Shown here: positions 18,601 through 28,085 of the stretch, piece after piece
How the letters are laid out: each line of letters opens with the position of its first letter
Position numbering within the stretch: the first letter of the stretch is position 1
The notes under the pieces: model-generated
What the model was told of the DNA's origin: nothing
Seen by the model: the letters and a program-made list of their open reading frames with translations, nothing else
The model's database searches: none
From: Parabacteroides goldsteinii
Lineage (GTDB): Bacteria > Bacteroidota > Bacteroidia > Bacteroidales > Tannerellaceae
Assembly (NCBI RefSeq): GCF_015550595.1
Contig: NZ_JADNBB010000001.1
Coordinates: 1 to 64,000 of the forward strand
DNA: 64,000 nt
Direction of reading: 5' to 3'
Position numbers and translations under genes: made by a program

Positions 18601-18892
18601 AAATAACGATCATTTTACCCTGAATAGAGTAGCTTAATCCGTTATCCAGGATAGCCGACAAGACTTCATCTACAGATGCATCCTTAAAATTATGATTTAT
18701 CTGTTTTTGCTCATTCACTTCATCTTTTTTATAGATGACTGAATACTGGAGCTGTTTCTCCACTTCCTCCAATACTGTTTTCAAAGGGACATTCCTGAAC
18801 TGTTGAGTGATTTTCTGGGCGTCCACCGATAATGAGCCGGATAGTAGTAAGGCCAGTATTAATGACCTTCCCACGAGTTTTTTGTACATCAT
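15644..18892 (-). CDS. SusC-type TonB-dependent transporter with STN signalling domain
   Basis: 1082 residues. Signal peptide, STN domain at about residues 25-100 (TQQFRNVPLKTVLEEVEKQL), carboxypeptidase-like domain (GVVKDKTGEPVIGANVIE), plug with DEIVVVGYGTQKKVNLTGAV, and a full beta-barrel ending in phenylalanine (NYSFGVNLSF). Length is normal. The STN domain implies that substrate binding is signalled to the FecR protein encoded 48 bases upstream. It pairs with the SusD gene just downstream. Confidence 0.93.
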   Translation of the reverse strand: MMYKKLVGRSLILALLLSGSLSVDAQKITQQFRNVPLKTVLEEVEKQLQYSVIYKKDEVNEQKQINHNFKDASVDEVLSAILDNGLSYSIQGKMIVISLKTAKTSTPQQQKKVTGVVKDKTGEPVIGANVIERGTTNGTVTDLDGRFTLEVPRNAVLQISYIGYMEQEIPVNNRNDISVSLLDDTQNLDEIVVVGYGTQKKVNLTGAVSSVKADVLENRTTSDPVNMLTGNVSGVTIVQNAGQPGADGAALRVRGVGTLGNSEAMVIIDGVESSMSNVDPNDIENISVLKDAAAASIYGVRAANGVVLITTKRGSVGKPVISYNGYVGWQEATRLPKYLDSYNYGVLLNEAYKNDGLEGLYSDTDLQKFRDGSDPDHFANSDWLGALFSENGLFHNHHLSVNGGSEAIKYSLSFGYHNKEGLIPNTEYNKFNVRSNLDAKINDRLNISLNLSAYRSRMASPATGMTDIMYYAFRETPVTPIQFQNGNYGLFKNEHNSVASARESGLARTYNNNFQGSASFTYKIIEGLSLRGNASSTFNLKDEHTFLRSMKFYTADSTDPIRTTRSSVENKDNKMLEVNLQAYLDYAKSFGKHDLKGLLGYSQLYNQYRILGASRKDLPLNNSLGEVNAGDVTTQATEGNMVEYALRSAFARVNYTFDNRYLLEANIRYDGTSRFPKDNRFGAFPSFSAGWRVSEESFFTASWVDNLKLRASWGQLGNQEIGDYAFYNTYMFGQNYNFGNMLYPGISINEKMANSIITWEKTDQIDIGVDADAFGGKLSFTGDFFVKNTKDILLELPIPEIVGVKPPMQNAGKVRNTGMEMQISHNNQINDFKYYATFNFSYVHNEITDLSGGDTPGRSVGDPINNIYGYVCEGIFKDQAEIDGHPTQIWGAKPGDLKYKDLNNDKKIDENDRQSLGTYFPKINYGLRLGFEYKNFDFSALLQGAGMVNAIVKDEINKAFYNGGKVTEYHLDRWTPDNLDATYPRLSMKDSKKNWMTSTFWMQNASYLKMRNMQIGYSLPKRVLADSGITRLRVYFSVDNLFTITGFDGVDPESAYNMKDLSVASSYYPLTRNYSFGVNLSF

Positions 18893-18940
18893 AAGATAGA
18901 TAGTTAGTTATTAGATTTAATACATATATAAACAAATGCG

Positions 18941-19939
18941 CTATTGTTTTCTGATATAAATATCTTGCCCCTGCCGTTCAAAGCGTATCGGGATGATATC
19001 GGACAATGCCCTCAGGAACTGATCGATAGTCTCCTCGTTCCGCAATGTAACCCTGAAGGTGGCGTCTTTATCAAGCGTTGTATCCAGATGTATCTTCACA
19101 TCATACTTTCTTGACAGGCGGACAGCCAGTTCGCCCAAAGCTATTTCGTCATATTCGACCCTTCCTTCTATCCACGAACGGTATTGCGAGGCCTGTACCT
19201 GATGGCAGGTAAAGTCTTTCTTTTCCCTATCGAAGCAGAGCATTTCGCCGGGCTTCACTTCCATTTGCCGGCCTTGATACAAAACATCGACAGCTCCTTC
19301 CAATAATGTCGTTGCCGAAAAAGGGTCTTCCGGGTAAGATGTCACATTGAACTTGGTTCCTTTTACCACAACATCATAGCAACCGGTCTTCACCAGAAAA
19401 GGAGTTTTATCGGATTGCTTTTCCACTTCGAAATAAGCTTCTCCTTCCAGTTCCACCACCCTGTTCTTTGCATTAAAATTATCGGCATAGCGTAAAGTCG
19501 ATCCGGCATTCAGCCAAACAACGGTTCCATCGGTCAGCATCACTCTGCTTTTCTCTCCGTAGGCAGTGACCAAGGCAAAGTAAGCGGGATCTGCCTGCTT
19601 ACTAAAAAGGGAAAATATCCCATAAGAACCACCTAACAATACGACTACGATTACAGCGGCTACTGCCACTGCCTGGCGCAAACTATATCGCTTCGGCCTC
19701 AACATCTCCGGCATGCCGCCTTGTATCCGGACGCGCCGTTGCAAATGTTTCCATTCGCTGACGACATCCTGCGCAGGTACAGCAGATTGCATCCACCCTT
19801 TTTCCCACAGACGGAACATTTCATAATTATCCGTACAGGCATTCACAAACCGGAAGAGCTCTTCCTCTTCCGGTAATGTGATGTTCCCTTCAAAATAATG
19901 CACAGCTAATCGATGAATATTCTCCTTTTCCAATTCCAT
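18941..19939 (-). CDS. FecR-type anti-sigma factor
   Basis: 332 residues. A short cytoplasmic N-terminal part, one membrane helix near residues 87-110 (QAVAVAAVIVVVLLGGSYGIF) and a periplasmic FecR domain with the signature VMLTDGTVVWLNAGSTLRYAD and ELEGEAYFEVEKQSDKTPFLVKT. It should hold the ECF sigma encoded upstream until the STN domain of the SusC at 15644-18892 signals. It lies between these two genes in the usual order. Confidence 0.92.
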   Translation of the reverse strand: MELEKENIHRLAVHYFEGNITLPEEEELFRFVNACTDNYEMFRLWEKGWMQSAVPAQDVVSEWKHLQRRVRIQGGMPEMLRPKRYSLRQAVAVAAVIVVVLLGGSYGIFSLFSKQADPAYFALVTAYGEKSRVMLTDGTVVWLNAGSTLRYADNFNAKNRVVELEGEAYFEVEKQSDKTPFLVKTGCYDVVVKGTKFNVTSYPEDPFSATTLLEGAVDVLYQGRQMEVKPGEMLCFDREKKDFTCHQVQASQYRSWIEGRVEYDEIALGELAVRLSRKYDVKIHLDTTLDKDATFRVTLRNEETIDQFLRALSDIIPIRFERQGQDIYIRKQ

Positions 19940-20180
19940 AATTTTTGATTTCTATATGATGTAACAACTCATTTCTATTTTACCCAACCCCGGGAATCCG
20001 TTTTTTATCCTTGGAACTACTTTTTCTTTTACCGCCTGCGTAGATCTATAAAACATACCATGAAATAACTTTTTCGTATTATATGAAAATTTAGTGGCAT
20101 AATATATGATGCTCCAGTAGCCTCAGAGGAAGATTATAGACAGCTGATAGAGAAAAGACCGACAAGTCTAATGTTACTTT

Positions 20181-20795
20181 CTAATCGGATAACAACCATG
20201 CAATAACAATAATATAAATATCAAGCGGATACTTATCTTTGAAATATTTGGAGAAGGTCATTAAGGCTTTGGCTATATGCTTTTCAACAGCGGTCGTAGA
20301 GATACCTAAAGCTTCAGCTATCTCACGATTTTTCTTTTTATCAAAACGACTCATAATAAATACTTCACGGCAACGTAGAGGCAGTGTGTTTATAACGGCG
20401 TCCACCTGTTCCTGTAATTCCTTATATAATAAGGTACATTCGGGAGTCAGGTTAAAATCAAGACTATAAAGTTCTTCTTTTCCGGGAAGAGTGGCCAGAT
20501 ACTCGACACTATGCTGTTCTACTATTTGAATATGTTTTAAATAATTCAGACAGGCATTCCGAACCATTGCAAACAAAAGGGAAGACACGGATATGGCTTC
20601 TATAAACTGACGTTTCTCCCAGAATTTCAGAAAACTTTCCTGGATAATATCCCTTATGGCCTCCTGATCTTCCACAAAACGAGAGGCATACCCGCGCAAA
20701 CGAGGATAATAACTTCTGAAAAGAAATTCAAAAGCCTGATCGTTTCCGTTCTTTATTTCCCGTAATAATGTTTTCTCGTCGGTAAAATCTGCCAT
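20181..20795 (-). CDS. ECF-type RNA polymerase sigma factor
   Basis: 204 residues. Region 2 is seen in AFEFLFRSYYPRLRGYASRFV and the following IRDIIQESFLKFWEKR; region 4 in LPLRCREVFIMSRFDKKKNREIAEALGISTTAVEKHI, a helix-turn-helix. It should direct transcription of the locus at 14079-19939. A 240-base gap separates it from fecR, so the anti-sigma may also be made from its own promoter. The last 15 residues (IYIIVIAWLL) are hydrophobic, a common tail in Bacteroidales members of this group. Confidence 0.92.
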   Translation of the reverse strand: MADFTDEKTLLREIKNGNDQAFEFLFRSYYPRLRGYASRFVEDQEAIRDIIQESFLKFWEKRQFIEAISVSSLLFAMVRNACLNYLKHIQIVEQHSVEYLATLPGKEELYSLDFNLTPECTLLYKELQEQVDAVINTLPLRCREVFIMSRFDKKKNREIAEALGISTTAVEKHIAKALMTFSKYFKDKYPLDIYIIVIAWLLSD

Positions 20796-20825
20796 ACATC
20801 ACCATGTAACGCCATTAATAAAAGA

Positions 20826-20833
20826 CAAATGTA
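20826..20833 (-). promoter_or_regulatory. Bacteroidales promoter -7 box for the ECF sigma gene
   Basis: Minus strand TACATTTG, a TAnnTTTG match 30 bases upstream of the sigma ATG at 20795. Confidence 0.55.
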
Positions 20834-20912
20834 GAGAAATTATTCTGAAGTTTACACGACAAACCTTTCTTCTACTTTATACAAGCACTGCTTTATGTCA
20901 GATATAAAACAA

Positions 20913-20948
20913 AACAACCCTTCGGATATGTATACCCGAAGGGTTGTT
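20913..20948 (-). terminator. intrinsic terminator after the GH97 gene
   Basis: A perfect 13-base stem, AACAACCCTTCGG (20913-20925) with CCGAAGGGTTGTT (20936-20948), loop of ten bases, and a T-rich tail on the minus strand. It separates the GH97 locus from the next sigma gene. Confidence 0.85.
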
Positions 20949-20997
20949 AATAAAAACTAATGGTCTTTTTTGACCGGGACCTTCCCTTCTATTTCAA

Positions 20998-22947
20998 TCA
21001 TTCCAATATGGCAGCCCAACCTCCGTTACGAACCATACGGATCGTTACGCTTGAGGAAGCATCCACTTTTTTACTATCCTTTTTATAATCCATGGCCTGG
21101 CGTTCTGCATTTACGCCATCCTGGAAATAGTCCATATTAAATTCTTTACCTTCTGGCAAGAAATCAAGGTTTATCGTTACCTCTTTTCCTTTACTTCCGG
21201 AAATTCCTCCGATATACCATTTATCTCCTTTGCGACGGGCTACGACAACAGCCTCGCCCACCTTGGCATACAAGCAACATGTTTCATCCCAGACAACCGG
21301 AACGGAAGCCATAAAGTCCAGACAATCCTTCTCCCGGTTATAATAAATAGGATTATCGGCCAGCATTTGCAATCCACTTTCAAAAACAACATACAAAGCC
21401 AACTGATAAGCACGGGTACCGACGCTCATAGCATTGGTGCGGGTATAATGTACATCTTCGGGATGCGCACTGACCATAGAGCCCGGCGTGTAATCCATCG
21501 GACCGACAAAGTTTCGCATGAAAGGCAAATAGATACTGTTGTCTGGTATGCAACGGTTCCCCTGCTCCATTCCCAGTACACCTTCGTAAGAGATCACATT
21601 CGGATACTTATGTTCCAGTCCTGCCGGTTTAAATGAGCCGTGAAAATCGACAAACAAATGGTGCTTGGCTGCTTCTTTGGCCACACGTTCATAATAGTTT
21701 ACCATCCACTGGTCGCTGCGATCCATAAAGTCGATCTTCACTCCGGCAATTCCCCATTCGTTGAATTTCTGGAACAGGTCGAAGTTATTTTCCACTGCCA
21801 GCCAGGTAAGCCAAAGGACTATCTTCACATTCCGTTCTTTGGCATAACTGATTAGTTCGAACAAATCAATTGTGGGATTGGGAATGAAAGGATTATAAGT
21901 CGTCTCGGCCCATCCTTCATCCATCAGCATATAAGGAATGCCATTGGCAGATGCAAAATCAATATAATATTTATAAGAGTCCATATTATAACCAGACTTG
22001 AAATCCACTCCATATAATGCTGCATCATGCCACCATTCCCAGGCAACATGACCGGGTTTTACCCAGCTCACATCCCCTAATACATTCGGAGACGACAACT
22101 TACAAACCATATCGTTTCCAATCAGCTGCCGATCGTCTTTGGTGATCATGAAGAAGCGCCACGGAAAGCTACGGCTACCGGAGGTGTGTGCTATATAATC
22201 CGCTTCTTTTACGATCTTCAGACTGCGATCGCCATCTTCTCCAAACTCCAAAGGGCAATTCGGGAATACAGAAGTCAGGCCATTTCTTCCTGTACTTTTG
22301 AAAAACATACAGGGATAATCGGACAAATCGGCTTCCGAAATCAATATCTTATACCCTTGCTCATTTTCCAGCAGGATAGGCAAATAGGTCATCTTATCAT
22401 TTGCCTTATAGTCTGTTGTATGGATATGGGTATAAGGATATTCATATGATGTTTTAAAACTGTTGGGTTGCGAGATATGGGCCAGATAATCGCTGCCGAA
22501 ATTGATACCGCAAGTTTCATCATAAATATCGATCTGTCCTTTCCGGGCTGTTATAAAACGATAGGCAACACCGTCGTCGAACACTCTGAATTCGACAGAA
22601 AAATCTCCCTTAAAGTTAAGCAACAGGGTATTGCAATTGTTTTCCACCACTGCATTCTTAAAGGTAATCTCAGGTTTTATCGTTTCATGAATAGTCCCCC
22701 GCTTGACAGTTTTCAACACGGCTGAAGTACCCAATACCTCATCACCCAAATCCAACCGGAGGGAACAATCTTTCAACAGAAGGTCGTCGCCGGCATAAAC
22801 AGAGTAAGCGATCTGTCCGGCAGTATTGACCGAGACTTTCAACTTCTTATCAGGAGAATACACATCCTGAGTAGCAGCATGCATTTGTGCTGCAAAGAGT
22901 AAAAGCAGCAGCCAGAGGCTACTGCTTATTGATACTACTTTTTTCAT
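20998..22947 (-). CDS. GH97 glycoside hydrolase, probably a retaining alpha-galactosidase type
   Basis: 649 residues with a signal peptide (ends near MHAATQ). GH97 features: N-terminal beta-sandwich (SPDKKLKVSV, DDGVAYRF), central barrel (WVKPGHVAWEWWHD, YMLMDEGWAE), and a C-terminal sheet domain. The family contains inverting alpha-glucosidases such as SusB and retaining alpha-galactosidases; retaining members have an Asp nucleophile in GVKIDFMDR, and D406 is present here, with E455 (SYEGVLGMEQ) as probable acid/base. This favours alpha-galactosidase or a related retaining activity. It is the last gene of the sigma/FecR/SusC/SusD locus 20998-29857, 9 bases after susD, and should act in the periplasm on imported oligosaccharides. 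Confidence 0.88.
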   Translation of the reverse strand: MKKVVSISSSLWLLLLLFAAQMHAATQDVYSPDKKLKVSVNTAGQIAYSVYAGDDLLLKDCSLRLDLGDEVLGTSAVLKTVKRGTIHETIKPEITFKNAVVENNCNTLLLNFKGDFSVEFRVFDDGVAYRFITARKGQIDIYDETCGINFGSDYLAHISQPNSFKTSYEYPYTHIHTTDYKANDKMTYLPILLENEQGYKILISEADLSDYPCMFFKSTGRNGLTSVFPNCPLEFGEDGDRSLKIVKEADYIAHTSGSRSFPWRFFMITKDDRQLIGNDMVCKLSSPNVLGDVSWVKPGHVAWEWWHDAALYGVDFKSGYNMDSYKYYIDFASANGIPYMLMDEGWAETTYNPFIPNPTIDLFELISYAKERNVKIVLWLTWLAVENNFDLFQKFNEWGIAGVKIDFMDRSDQWMVNYYERVAKEAAKHHLFVDFHGSFKPAGLEHKYPNVISYEGVLGMEQGNRCIPDNSIYLPFMRNFVGPMDYTPGSMVSAHPEDVHYTRTNAMSVGTRAYQLALYVVFESGLQMLADNPIYYNREKDCLDFMASVPVVWDETCCLYAKVGEAVVVARRKGDKWYIGGISGSKGKEVTINLDFLPEGKEFNMDYFQDGVNAERQAMDYKKDSKKVDASSSVTIRMVRNGGWAAILE

Positions 22948-22956
22948 ATACTAGTT

Positions 22957-24579
22957 TTATTTATAATAAGGCAAAGCCCACCACACATCATTCATATAAT
23001 CGTTTGTCTTATTGGATAACTCAGCCGTTCCATTCAGATAGTTGGCTTCATTACGTACCATTTCATCTTGCGGATAAGGCAGACGACCGATCATTTTTCC
23101 ATTTGTAACGCTTAACTTGCTGGGGTTCGGATTGTCGGTAATGACACTCGGATAATGTGTACGTCTCCAATCGTTCCAGATCTGAAGACCATTGCCGAAC
23201 AGTGCCAGCCATTTTTGTGTGATCACTTCATCCAGCGCACCTCTCAGGTTCATTGCTTTATTTTCACCCAGTGTGGGAACCGTATTGACATAGTTTTCGA
23301 TTTCCTCATCGGTGATAGGAGCTCCGATCAGAGTCAACGAACGCATACCCATGCGGATACCTTCCCGGTAATATGTATCTGCTGTTCCGGATATATAGCC
23401 TTTCAACACAGCTTCAGCCAACAGGAAATAAACTTCGGCTGCACCCATTACTGTTGTTGCGCCTTTCCGGTTGAGCACCGTTTCTTTTTTGAATGAAGCA
23501 AAGCCGTAACGTCCGATATTAGGAGCAAAATCTTCATCAAATGTCATATCTTTCAAAACGTCATCGACATCATCCATTTCACATCCGTTCTTCATACCTT
23601 CGTAATCCTCATAATTGTCGTAAAACTTTCCTTCGCCATCGTAAACGGCAGCTATATATTTCAGGCGCGGATCGATTTGAGAAGCACTGTATTTCTTGAA
23701 TGCAGAAATATAGGTACTTGAATAACAGTAACCACGTGAACCGATATAATACAAGATATCGGTAGCCCATGTGTTATCGAGGTAACTGGGTTGTCCGGTC
23801 ACTGTCGGCTGGTGATTGACTTTCGCCACTTCATCCATCGAAGAAATAACTCCGGCTGCAACGGCTTTACTCACGTACGCCTTAGCCAGCTCCGGTTCTA
23901 CATTCGATATCTGGATAGCCATACGCAGCATAAGTGAAGCTCCGAATTTAATCCATTTGTCGCGGCTACCGCCATACAGGATATCGTCTTCGAAAACCGG
24001 ATCAGAAGAATTTTGCAATGTCTGAACTCCATCATCCAGTAATTGCAGAAGACCTTTGAATTTATCCGTCCCCAGATAGATATCCTTTTCAGTTCTGTAT
24101 ACGGGATAAGAAATTCCATTCAGAGCCTTTCCTCCTTCATCATAAGGAACGGGACCGAATGTATCGGTATATCTGCTCGATACAAGTGCACGGACAATAT
24201 CGACCTGTGCTTGTTTTGAAGCTGAAGCTATTTCCTCTGCCAGTTGATCGTCCATCAGGTTGATATAACGCAGGTAGTCTACACAATAAGATCTCCATAT
24301 GCTTGAGTAAACGCCCATTGCGGTTCCGTCCACCGTAAATGTATTACCGACAATATCGTAGTTACCATTGGTCGTTGCCGTATATTGCATCATCGGAGCG
24401 AAATATTTCATTTCGCCGGAAGGTATACTCAATGTACCTACTACATTGTGGAAGAGATTGTCTGTTCCTATCTTCGTCACTTTATTGGGATCTTTATTCA
24501 AATCACCAAAGTCAGCATTACAATTAGTCAATGTAAGTCCCAGTAATGCCATCGACAAATAATTTATTATATGTTTCAT
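22957..24579 (-). CDS. SusD-like surface lipoprotein (SusD-like_2 type)
   Basis: 540 residues. Lipoprotein signal ending LLGLTLTNC (C20), followed by NADFGDLNKDPNKVTKI, the start of the SusD-like_2 subgroup, which is distinct from classical SusD. GAAEVYFLLAEAVLKGYISG and EVITQKWLALFGNGLQIWNDWRRTHYP are its conserved helical blocks. It partners with the SusC encoded just upstream (15-base gap). Members of this subgroup often bind small or host-derived glycans, but the ligand here is unknown. Confidence 0.9.
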   Translation of the reverse strand: MKHIINYLSMALLGLTLTNCNADFGDLNKDPNKVTKIGTDNLFHNVVGTLSIPSGEMKYFAPMMQYTATTNGNYDIVGNTFTVDGTAMGVYSSIWRSYCVDYLRYINLMDDQLAEEIASASKQAQVDIVRALVSSRYTDTFGPVPYDEGGKALNGISYPVYRTEKDIYLGTDKFKGLLQLLDDGVQTLQNSSDPVFEDDILYGGSRDKWIKFGASLMLRMAIQISNVEPELAKAYVSKAVAAGVISSMDEVAKVNHQPTVTGQPSYLDNTWATDILYYIGSRGYCYSSTYISAFKKYSASQIDPRLKYIAAVYDGEGKFYDNYEDYEGMKNGCEMDDVDDVLKDMTFDEDFAPNIGRYGFASFKKETVLNRKGATTVMGAAEVYFLLAEAVLKGYISGTADTYYREGIRMGMRSLTLIGAPITDEEIENYVNTVPTLGENKAMNLRGALDEVITQKWLALFGNGLQIWNDWRRTHYPSVITDNPNPSKLSVTNGKMIGRLPYPQDEMVRNEANYLNGTAELSNKTNDYMNDVWWALPYYK

Positions 24580-24593
24580 TGTTTACCAGTGTT

Positions 24594-27500
24594 TTAAAAT
24601 TTAAGATTCAGATTTATACCTAAAGAACGTACAGCAGGTTCACCACCGTTTTCAACACCTTCCATACCCACGGTCGAATTCAGTGAGAATGTCGGATCAC
24701 AAAAATCGCTTCCCCTCCAGATGAAGAACGGATTACTGAATACCAACGAGACATTAGCCTGTTTAAGCATCAGCTTGGAGATAAAGCTTACCGGTAATTT
24801 ATATCCCAGCGATATTTCCTTCATACGGATAAAACCACCGTTATATACGTTCTGAGAAGCTGTAACACTCTGGATCTTACCTAACTTCAACGGATCGAGA
24901 CCAGTTCCGTTTGCATAATAGTCATCGCGTCCGGGCACTGTATTGATATGGGTTCCGTGTTCATACATCCAACGGGAAGTCTTTGAATAATACTTATGTC
25001 CCAGACGGCTGTCGATAGTCAGGTTCAAATAAAAGTCTTTGTATTCCAGATGACTGGTAAGTCCCATAATCACTTTCGGAATAGCAGAGCCTAGATAAGA
25101 ATTATAACTCTTATCGTACAATGGGTATCCATTGGCATCGCGCTGAATATTCCCGGAGTCGTCATATAGATAGTCTGAGCCGTACATCACGCCGTAAGGT
25201 TCACCCTCGATAGCCATTACACTCATTGCCTCCACAAAATACATCTGTATGCTCTTCAATCCGTCATGCAGTTTCTTCACCTTGCTATAATTGCGTGACA
25301 ACGTAAAGCCCAGATCCCAGGAGAAATTTTTTGTCTCGACAGGCCTTCCGCTCAATGAGATTTCAAAACCATGATTGTTCACAGAACCGGCATTCATCAG
25401 GCTGGATGAAAATCCAGATGAATTAGGAATAGGGATCTGCAAGATCTGATCTTTTGTCGTATTGTTATAGTAGGAAACATCCAAGCCAAGACGATCGTTA
25501 AAGAAACGGATATCGAGACCATATTCGGCCGAATTTGTTCTCATCGGCTTCAGGTCAAGCGGTGGCAGCTGTGTATTCTGAATATTTCCGGGGTATACAA
25601 TCGAACCTGATTCAGTGGGAAAACCTCCGGGGAATAAGCCGTAATACATATCCAACTGATAAGCATTCGTATCACTACCGACCTGTGCCCATGAAGCACG
25701 TATCTTACCAAAGCTGAACCAGTCCGGGCGATCCATTAACTCAGAAAAAACCAAGCTACCTCCGACAGAAGGATAGAAATAAGAGTTATTCTGTTTAGGC
25801 AGAGTAGAACTCCAGTCGTTTCTGGCCGTAAATGATAGGTAAAGAAAGCGGTTATACGACAGGTCCAAAGAACCATACATACCCCACATACGTTTATTCA
25901 TCATATAAAAAGAGGCTTTCTGATTTTTGGCATTGCTCGGAGTATATAAACCTTCTGCAATGAAGTCGGCAGCTTCTACACTGGTGCTGCGGGTTTTCTG
26001 TGACCAGTAGTTTCCTCCCATCATCGCATCCAGTCCGAACTTACCGAACTCTCCATGATATTCTGCATACAAATCACTATTCACCAGCAGGTTCTTACTA
26101 TTATACTTGCTCATTCCACCCTTTGTCATATAATCGGAACGTCCGGCCATAGAAGCCCAGAAACCTGATCCCTGCGGAATAGTCTGATCGGTATTAAAAT
26201 CGGTCATTTCTAACCCCTGGCGATAAGTGACTTTCAGGTTATTCAGTATCTTATAACTGACAGAAGCCAGTCCGTTGCCATTATAGCTCTGGTCGTTATT
26301 CTTATATTGATACAATATATAATAAGGATTCAGTGCACCGTCCCAGTTGTTCATCAGACCACCGGTAGTGATATCACGTCCCATAGCTTCCAGTTTCTTC
26401 AAATCCGTATCGGCTCCCATAATGGGTAATACCGTTGTCGGGTTGAATTGTCCGTGTCCGCTTTCCGGGCGTTGATGGGCATTTGTTACATTAAAATTGA
26501 TTTTGAAATCATAACTCAGGCGTGAAGTCAGATCACCATTCATACGCATGGTCAGGTTATGTTTCATATAATTAAAAGCTGGAGTAATATCCTTGTAATA
26601 CTCGTTTCCATAAGCAAAACGGAAAGTGGCTTTCTTTGTTCCACCGATGATAGAGAGCGTATTGGCTGTATTAAAACCATTATTATAAAAATCCATCGGT
26701 TTATAACGGGAAACATATTTATGTTCCGAGCCATCGATAAAGACAGATGTCGTATTTGGATCGAGTTTCGCGCCATAAGCGTCTTCAGAAACAGCCATAG
26801 CATCGGCCAGTGTCTTCGGATAGTTTCCTCCTTGTCCGCTACCATACACCTGCTGATACTGGGCCAATCCGGCATAAGGCATCAACATGGATGTATTTGT
26901 GTTGAACTCGATACCGATTCCCTGATCGGCTACACCTTTCTTTGTAGTGATAAGGAGAGCTCCACGGGAAGCCTTCGAGCCATAAAGAGCGGCAGCCGAC
27001 GGACCTTTCAGTACACTGATGGATTCAATATCATCCATATTCATCCCACTCAGGCCATCACCATAATCTGTTCCACCGAACGGACTCACATCGGTATTGT
27101 TCGAGTTATCGACAGGTACACCGTCAATAACATACAAAGGTTTATTTGTAGAGCCTGATGCTATTTCACCAATTCCTCTTAAAACTATTTTAGTAGAACC
27201 GCTACGTTTATTCCCGGTAATATCCAATCCGGCGATCTTACCTCCCAAACTTGTCAGTAAATTTCCTGAATGCACTTCGCTTATCTCCGATGCGGATAAC
27301 TGGGCGGCAGAATAATTCAATGCACGTTCGCTCTTTGAGATACCCAAAGCTGTTACCACTACTTCATCCAGCAATTGGGTATCTTCCAATAATTGAACAG
27401 ACAGGGTTTTCTCTTTACCTACTACAATTTCGCGGTTCTTATATCCGATATAGGATACCAGAACAACCGGACTTCCGGATATCTCCAGTGAGAAATTACC

Positions 27501-27938
27501 ATCCATATCGGTAATTGTACCGTTTGTAGTTCCTTTCACTGATACATTGGCTCCAATAACCGGATCACCTTTCTGGTCGGTTACACGTCCTGTGATTATC
27601 CGCGTAGATTGTTGTTTTACCTGAGCCGAACGGGCAGATAAAACAATCTGGTTATTCTCTTTCAGAATATAAGTAATTCCTGCTTCAGCAACTATTTTAT
27701 CCAATACTTTCTTAATATCTCCACTGGTTGCTTCAACAGACACAACTGTGTTTAAACCGGTCAGGTCTTCATTATAGAAGAAACGATAATCGCTATTCTT
27801 TTCGATATCTTTAATAACTTCACGTAAAGGTTTATTCTTTGCAGCGATTGAAATCTGGGCAGCAATTGTCATGCCTGAAGAGGCAAGCATAAGACTGCAT
27901 AAAGCTGCCCGTAAAATTATTTGCTTGATGTTACTCAT
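24594..27938 (-). CDS. SusC-type TonB-dependent transporter with STN domain
   Basis: 1114 residues from the ATG at 27938 (MSNIKQIILRAALCSLML), which directly precedes the signal peptide; the upstream in-frame ATG at 27998 would add an unlikely hydrophobic leader. Domains in order: STN (AQISIAAKNKPLREVIKDIE), carboxypeptidase-like (GRVTDQKGDPVIGANV), plug (DEVVVTALGISKSERALNYS), full barrel ending LGINLNLKF. The plug motif TALGISKSERAL is the form often paired with SusD-like_2 proteins, as here. Its leader carries a hairpin with a TTGCCG loop (28015-28036). Confidence 0.93.
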   Translation of the reverse strand: MSNIKQIILRAALCSLMLASSGMTIAAQISIAAKNKPLREVIKDIEKNSDYRFFYNEDLTGLNTVVSVEATSGDIKKVLDKIVAEAGITYILKENNQIVLSARSAQVKQQSTRIITGRVTDQKGDPVIGANVSVKGTTNGTITDMDGNFSLEISGSPVVLVSYIGYKNREIVVGKEKTLSVQLLEDTQLLDEVVVTALGISKSERALNYSAAQLSASEISEVHSGNLLTSLGGKIAGLDITGNKRSGSTKIVLRGIGEIASGSTNKPLYVIDGVPVDNSNNTDVSPFGGTDYGDGLSGMNMDDIESISVLKGPSAAALYGSKASRGALLITTKKGVADQGIGIEFNTNTSMLMPYAGLAQYQQVYGSGQGGNYPKTLADAMAVSEDAYGAKLDPNTTSVFIDGSEHKYVSRYKPMDFYNNGFNTANTLSIIGGTKKATFRFAYGNEYYKDITPAFNYMKHNLTMRMNGDLTSRLSYDFKINFNVTNAHQRPESGHGQFNPTTVLPIMGADTDLKKLEAMGRDITTGGLMNNWDGALNPYYILYQYKNNDQSYNGNGLASVSYKILNNLKVTYRQGLEMTDFNTDQTIPQGSGFWASMAGRSDYMTKGGMSKYNSKNLLVNSDLYAEYHGEFGKFGLDAMMGGNYWSQKTRSTSVEAADFIAEGLYTPSNAKNQKASFYMMNKRMWGMYGSLDLSYNRFLYLSFTARNDWSSTLPKQNNSYFYPSVGGSLVFSELMDRPDWFSFGKIRASWAQVGSDTNAYQLDMYYGLFPGGFPTESGSIVYPGNIQNTQLPPLDLKPMRTNSAEYGLDIRFFNDRLGLDVSYYNNTTKDQILQIPIPNSSGFSSSLMNAGSVNNHGFEISLSGRPVETKNFSWDLGFTLSRNYSKVKKLHDGLKSIQMYFVEAMSVMAIEGEPYGVMYGSDYLYDDSGNIQRDANGYPLYDKSYNSYLGSAIPKVIMGLTSHLEYKDFYLNLTIDSRLGHKYYSKTSRWMYEHGTHINTVPGRDDYYANGTGLDPLKLGKIQSVTASQNVYNGGFIRMKEISLGYKLPVSFISKLMLKQANVSLVFSNPFFIWRGSDFCDPTFSLNSTVGMEGVENGGEPAVRSLGINLNLKF

Positions 27939-28014
27939 TTTTAGATGTTTTTTAATCGTATAAAAGATTATAAATAGTAACTTTACAAGCAGAATCAAGA
28001 GTCATTAAACTCCG

Positions 28015-28036
28015 GAGATAACCGGCAAGTTATCTC
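28015..28036 (-). promoter_or_regulatory. leader hairpin with TTGCCG hexaloop upstream of susC 24594-27938
   Basis: On the minus strand GAGATAAC, loop TTGCCG, GTTATCTC: a perfect 8-base stem 77 bases before the susC ATG. The same loop occurs in hairpins before the susC genes starting at 31204 and 55101. No T run follows, so it is not a terminator. Confidence 0.6.
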
Positions 28037-28085
28037 TATAAACAAGGAGAATGATTGATTCTGATTTGTAAAAGATCGTGTGAGT

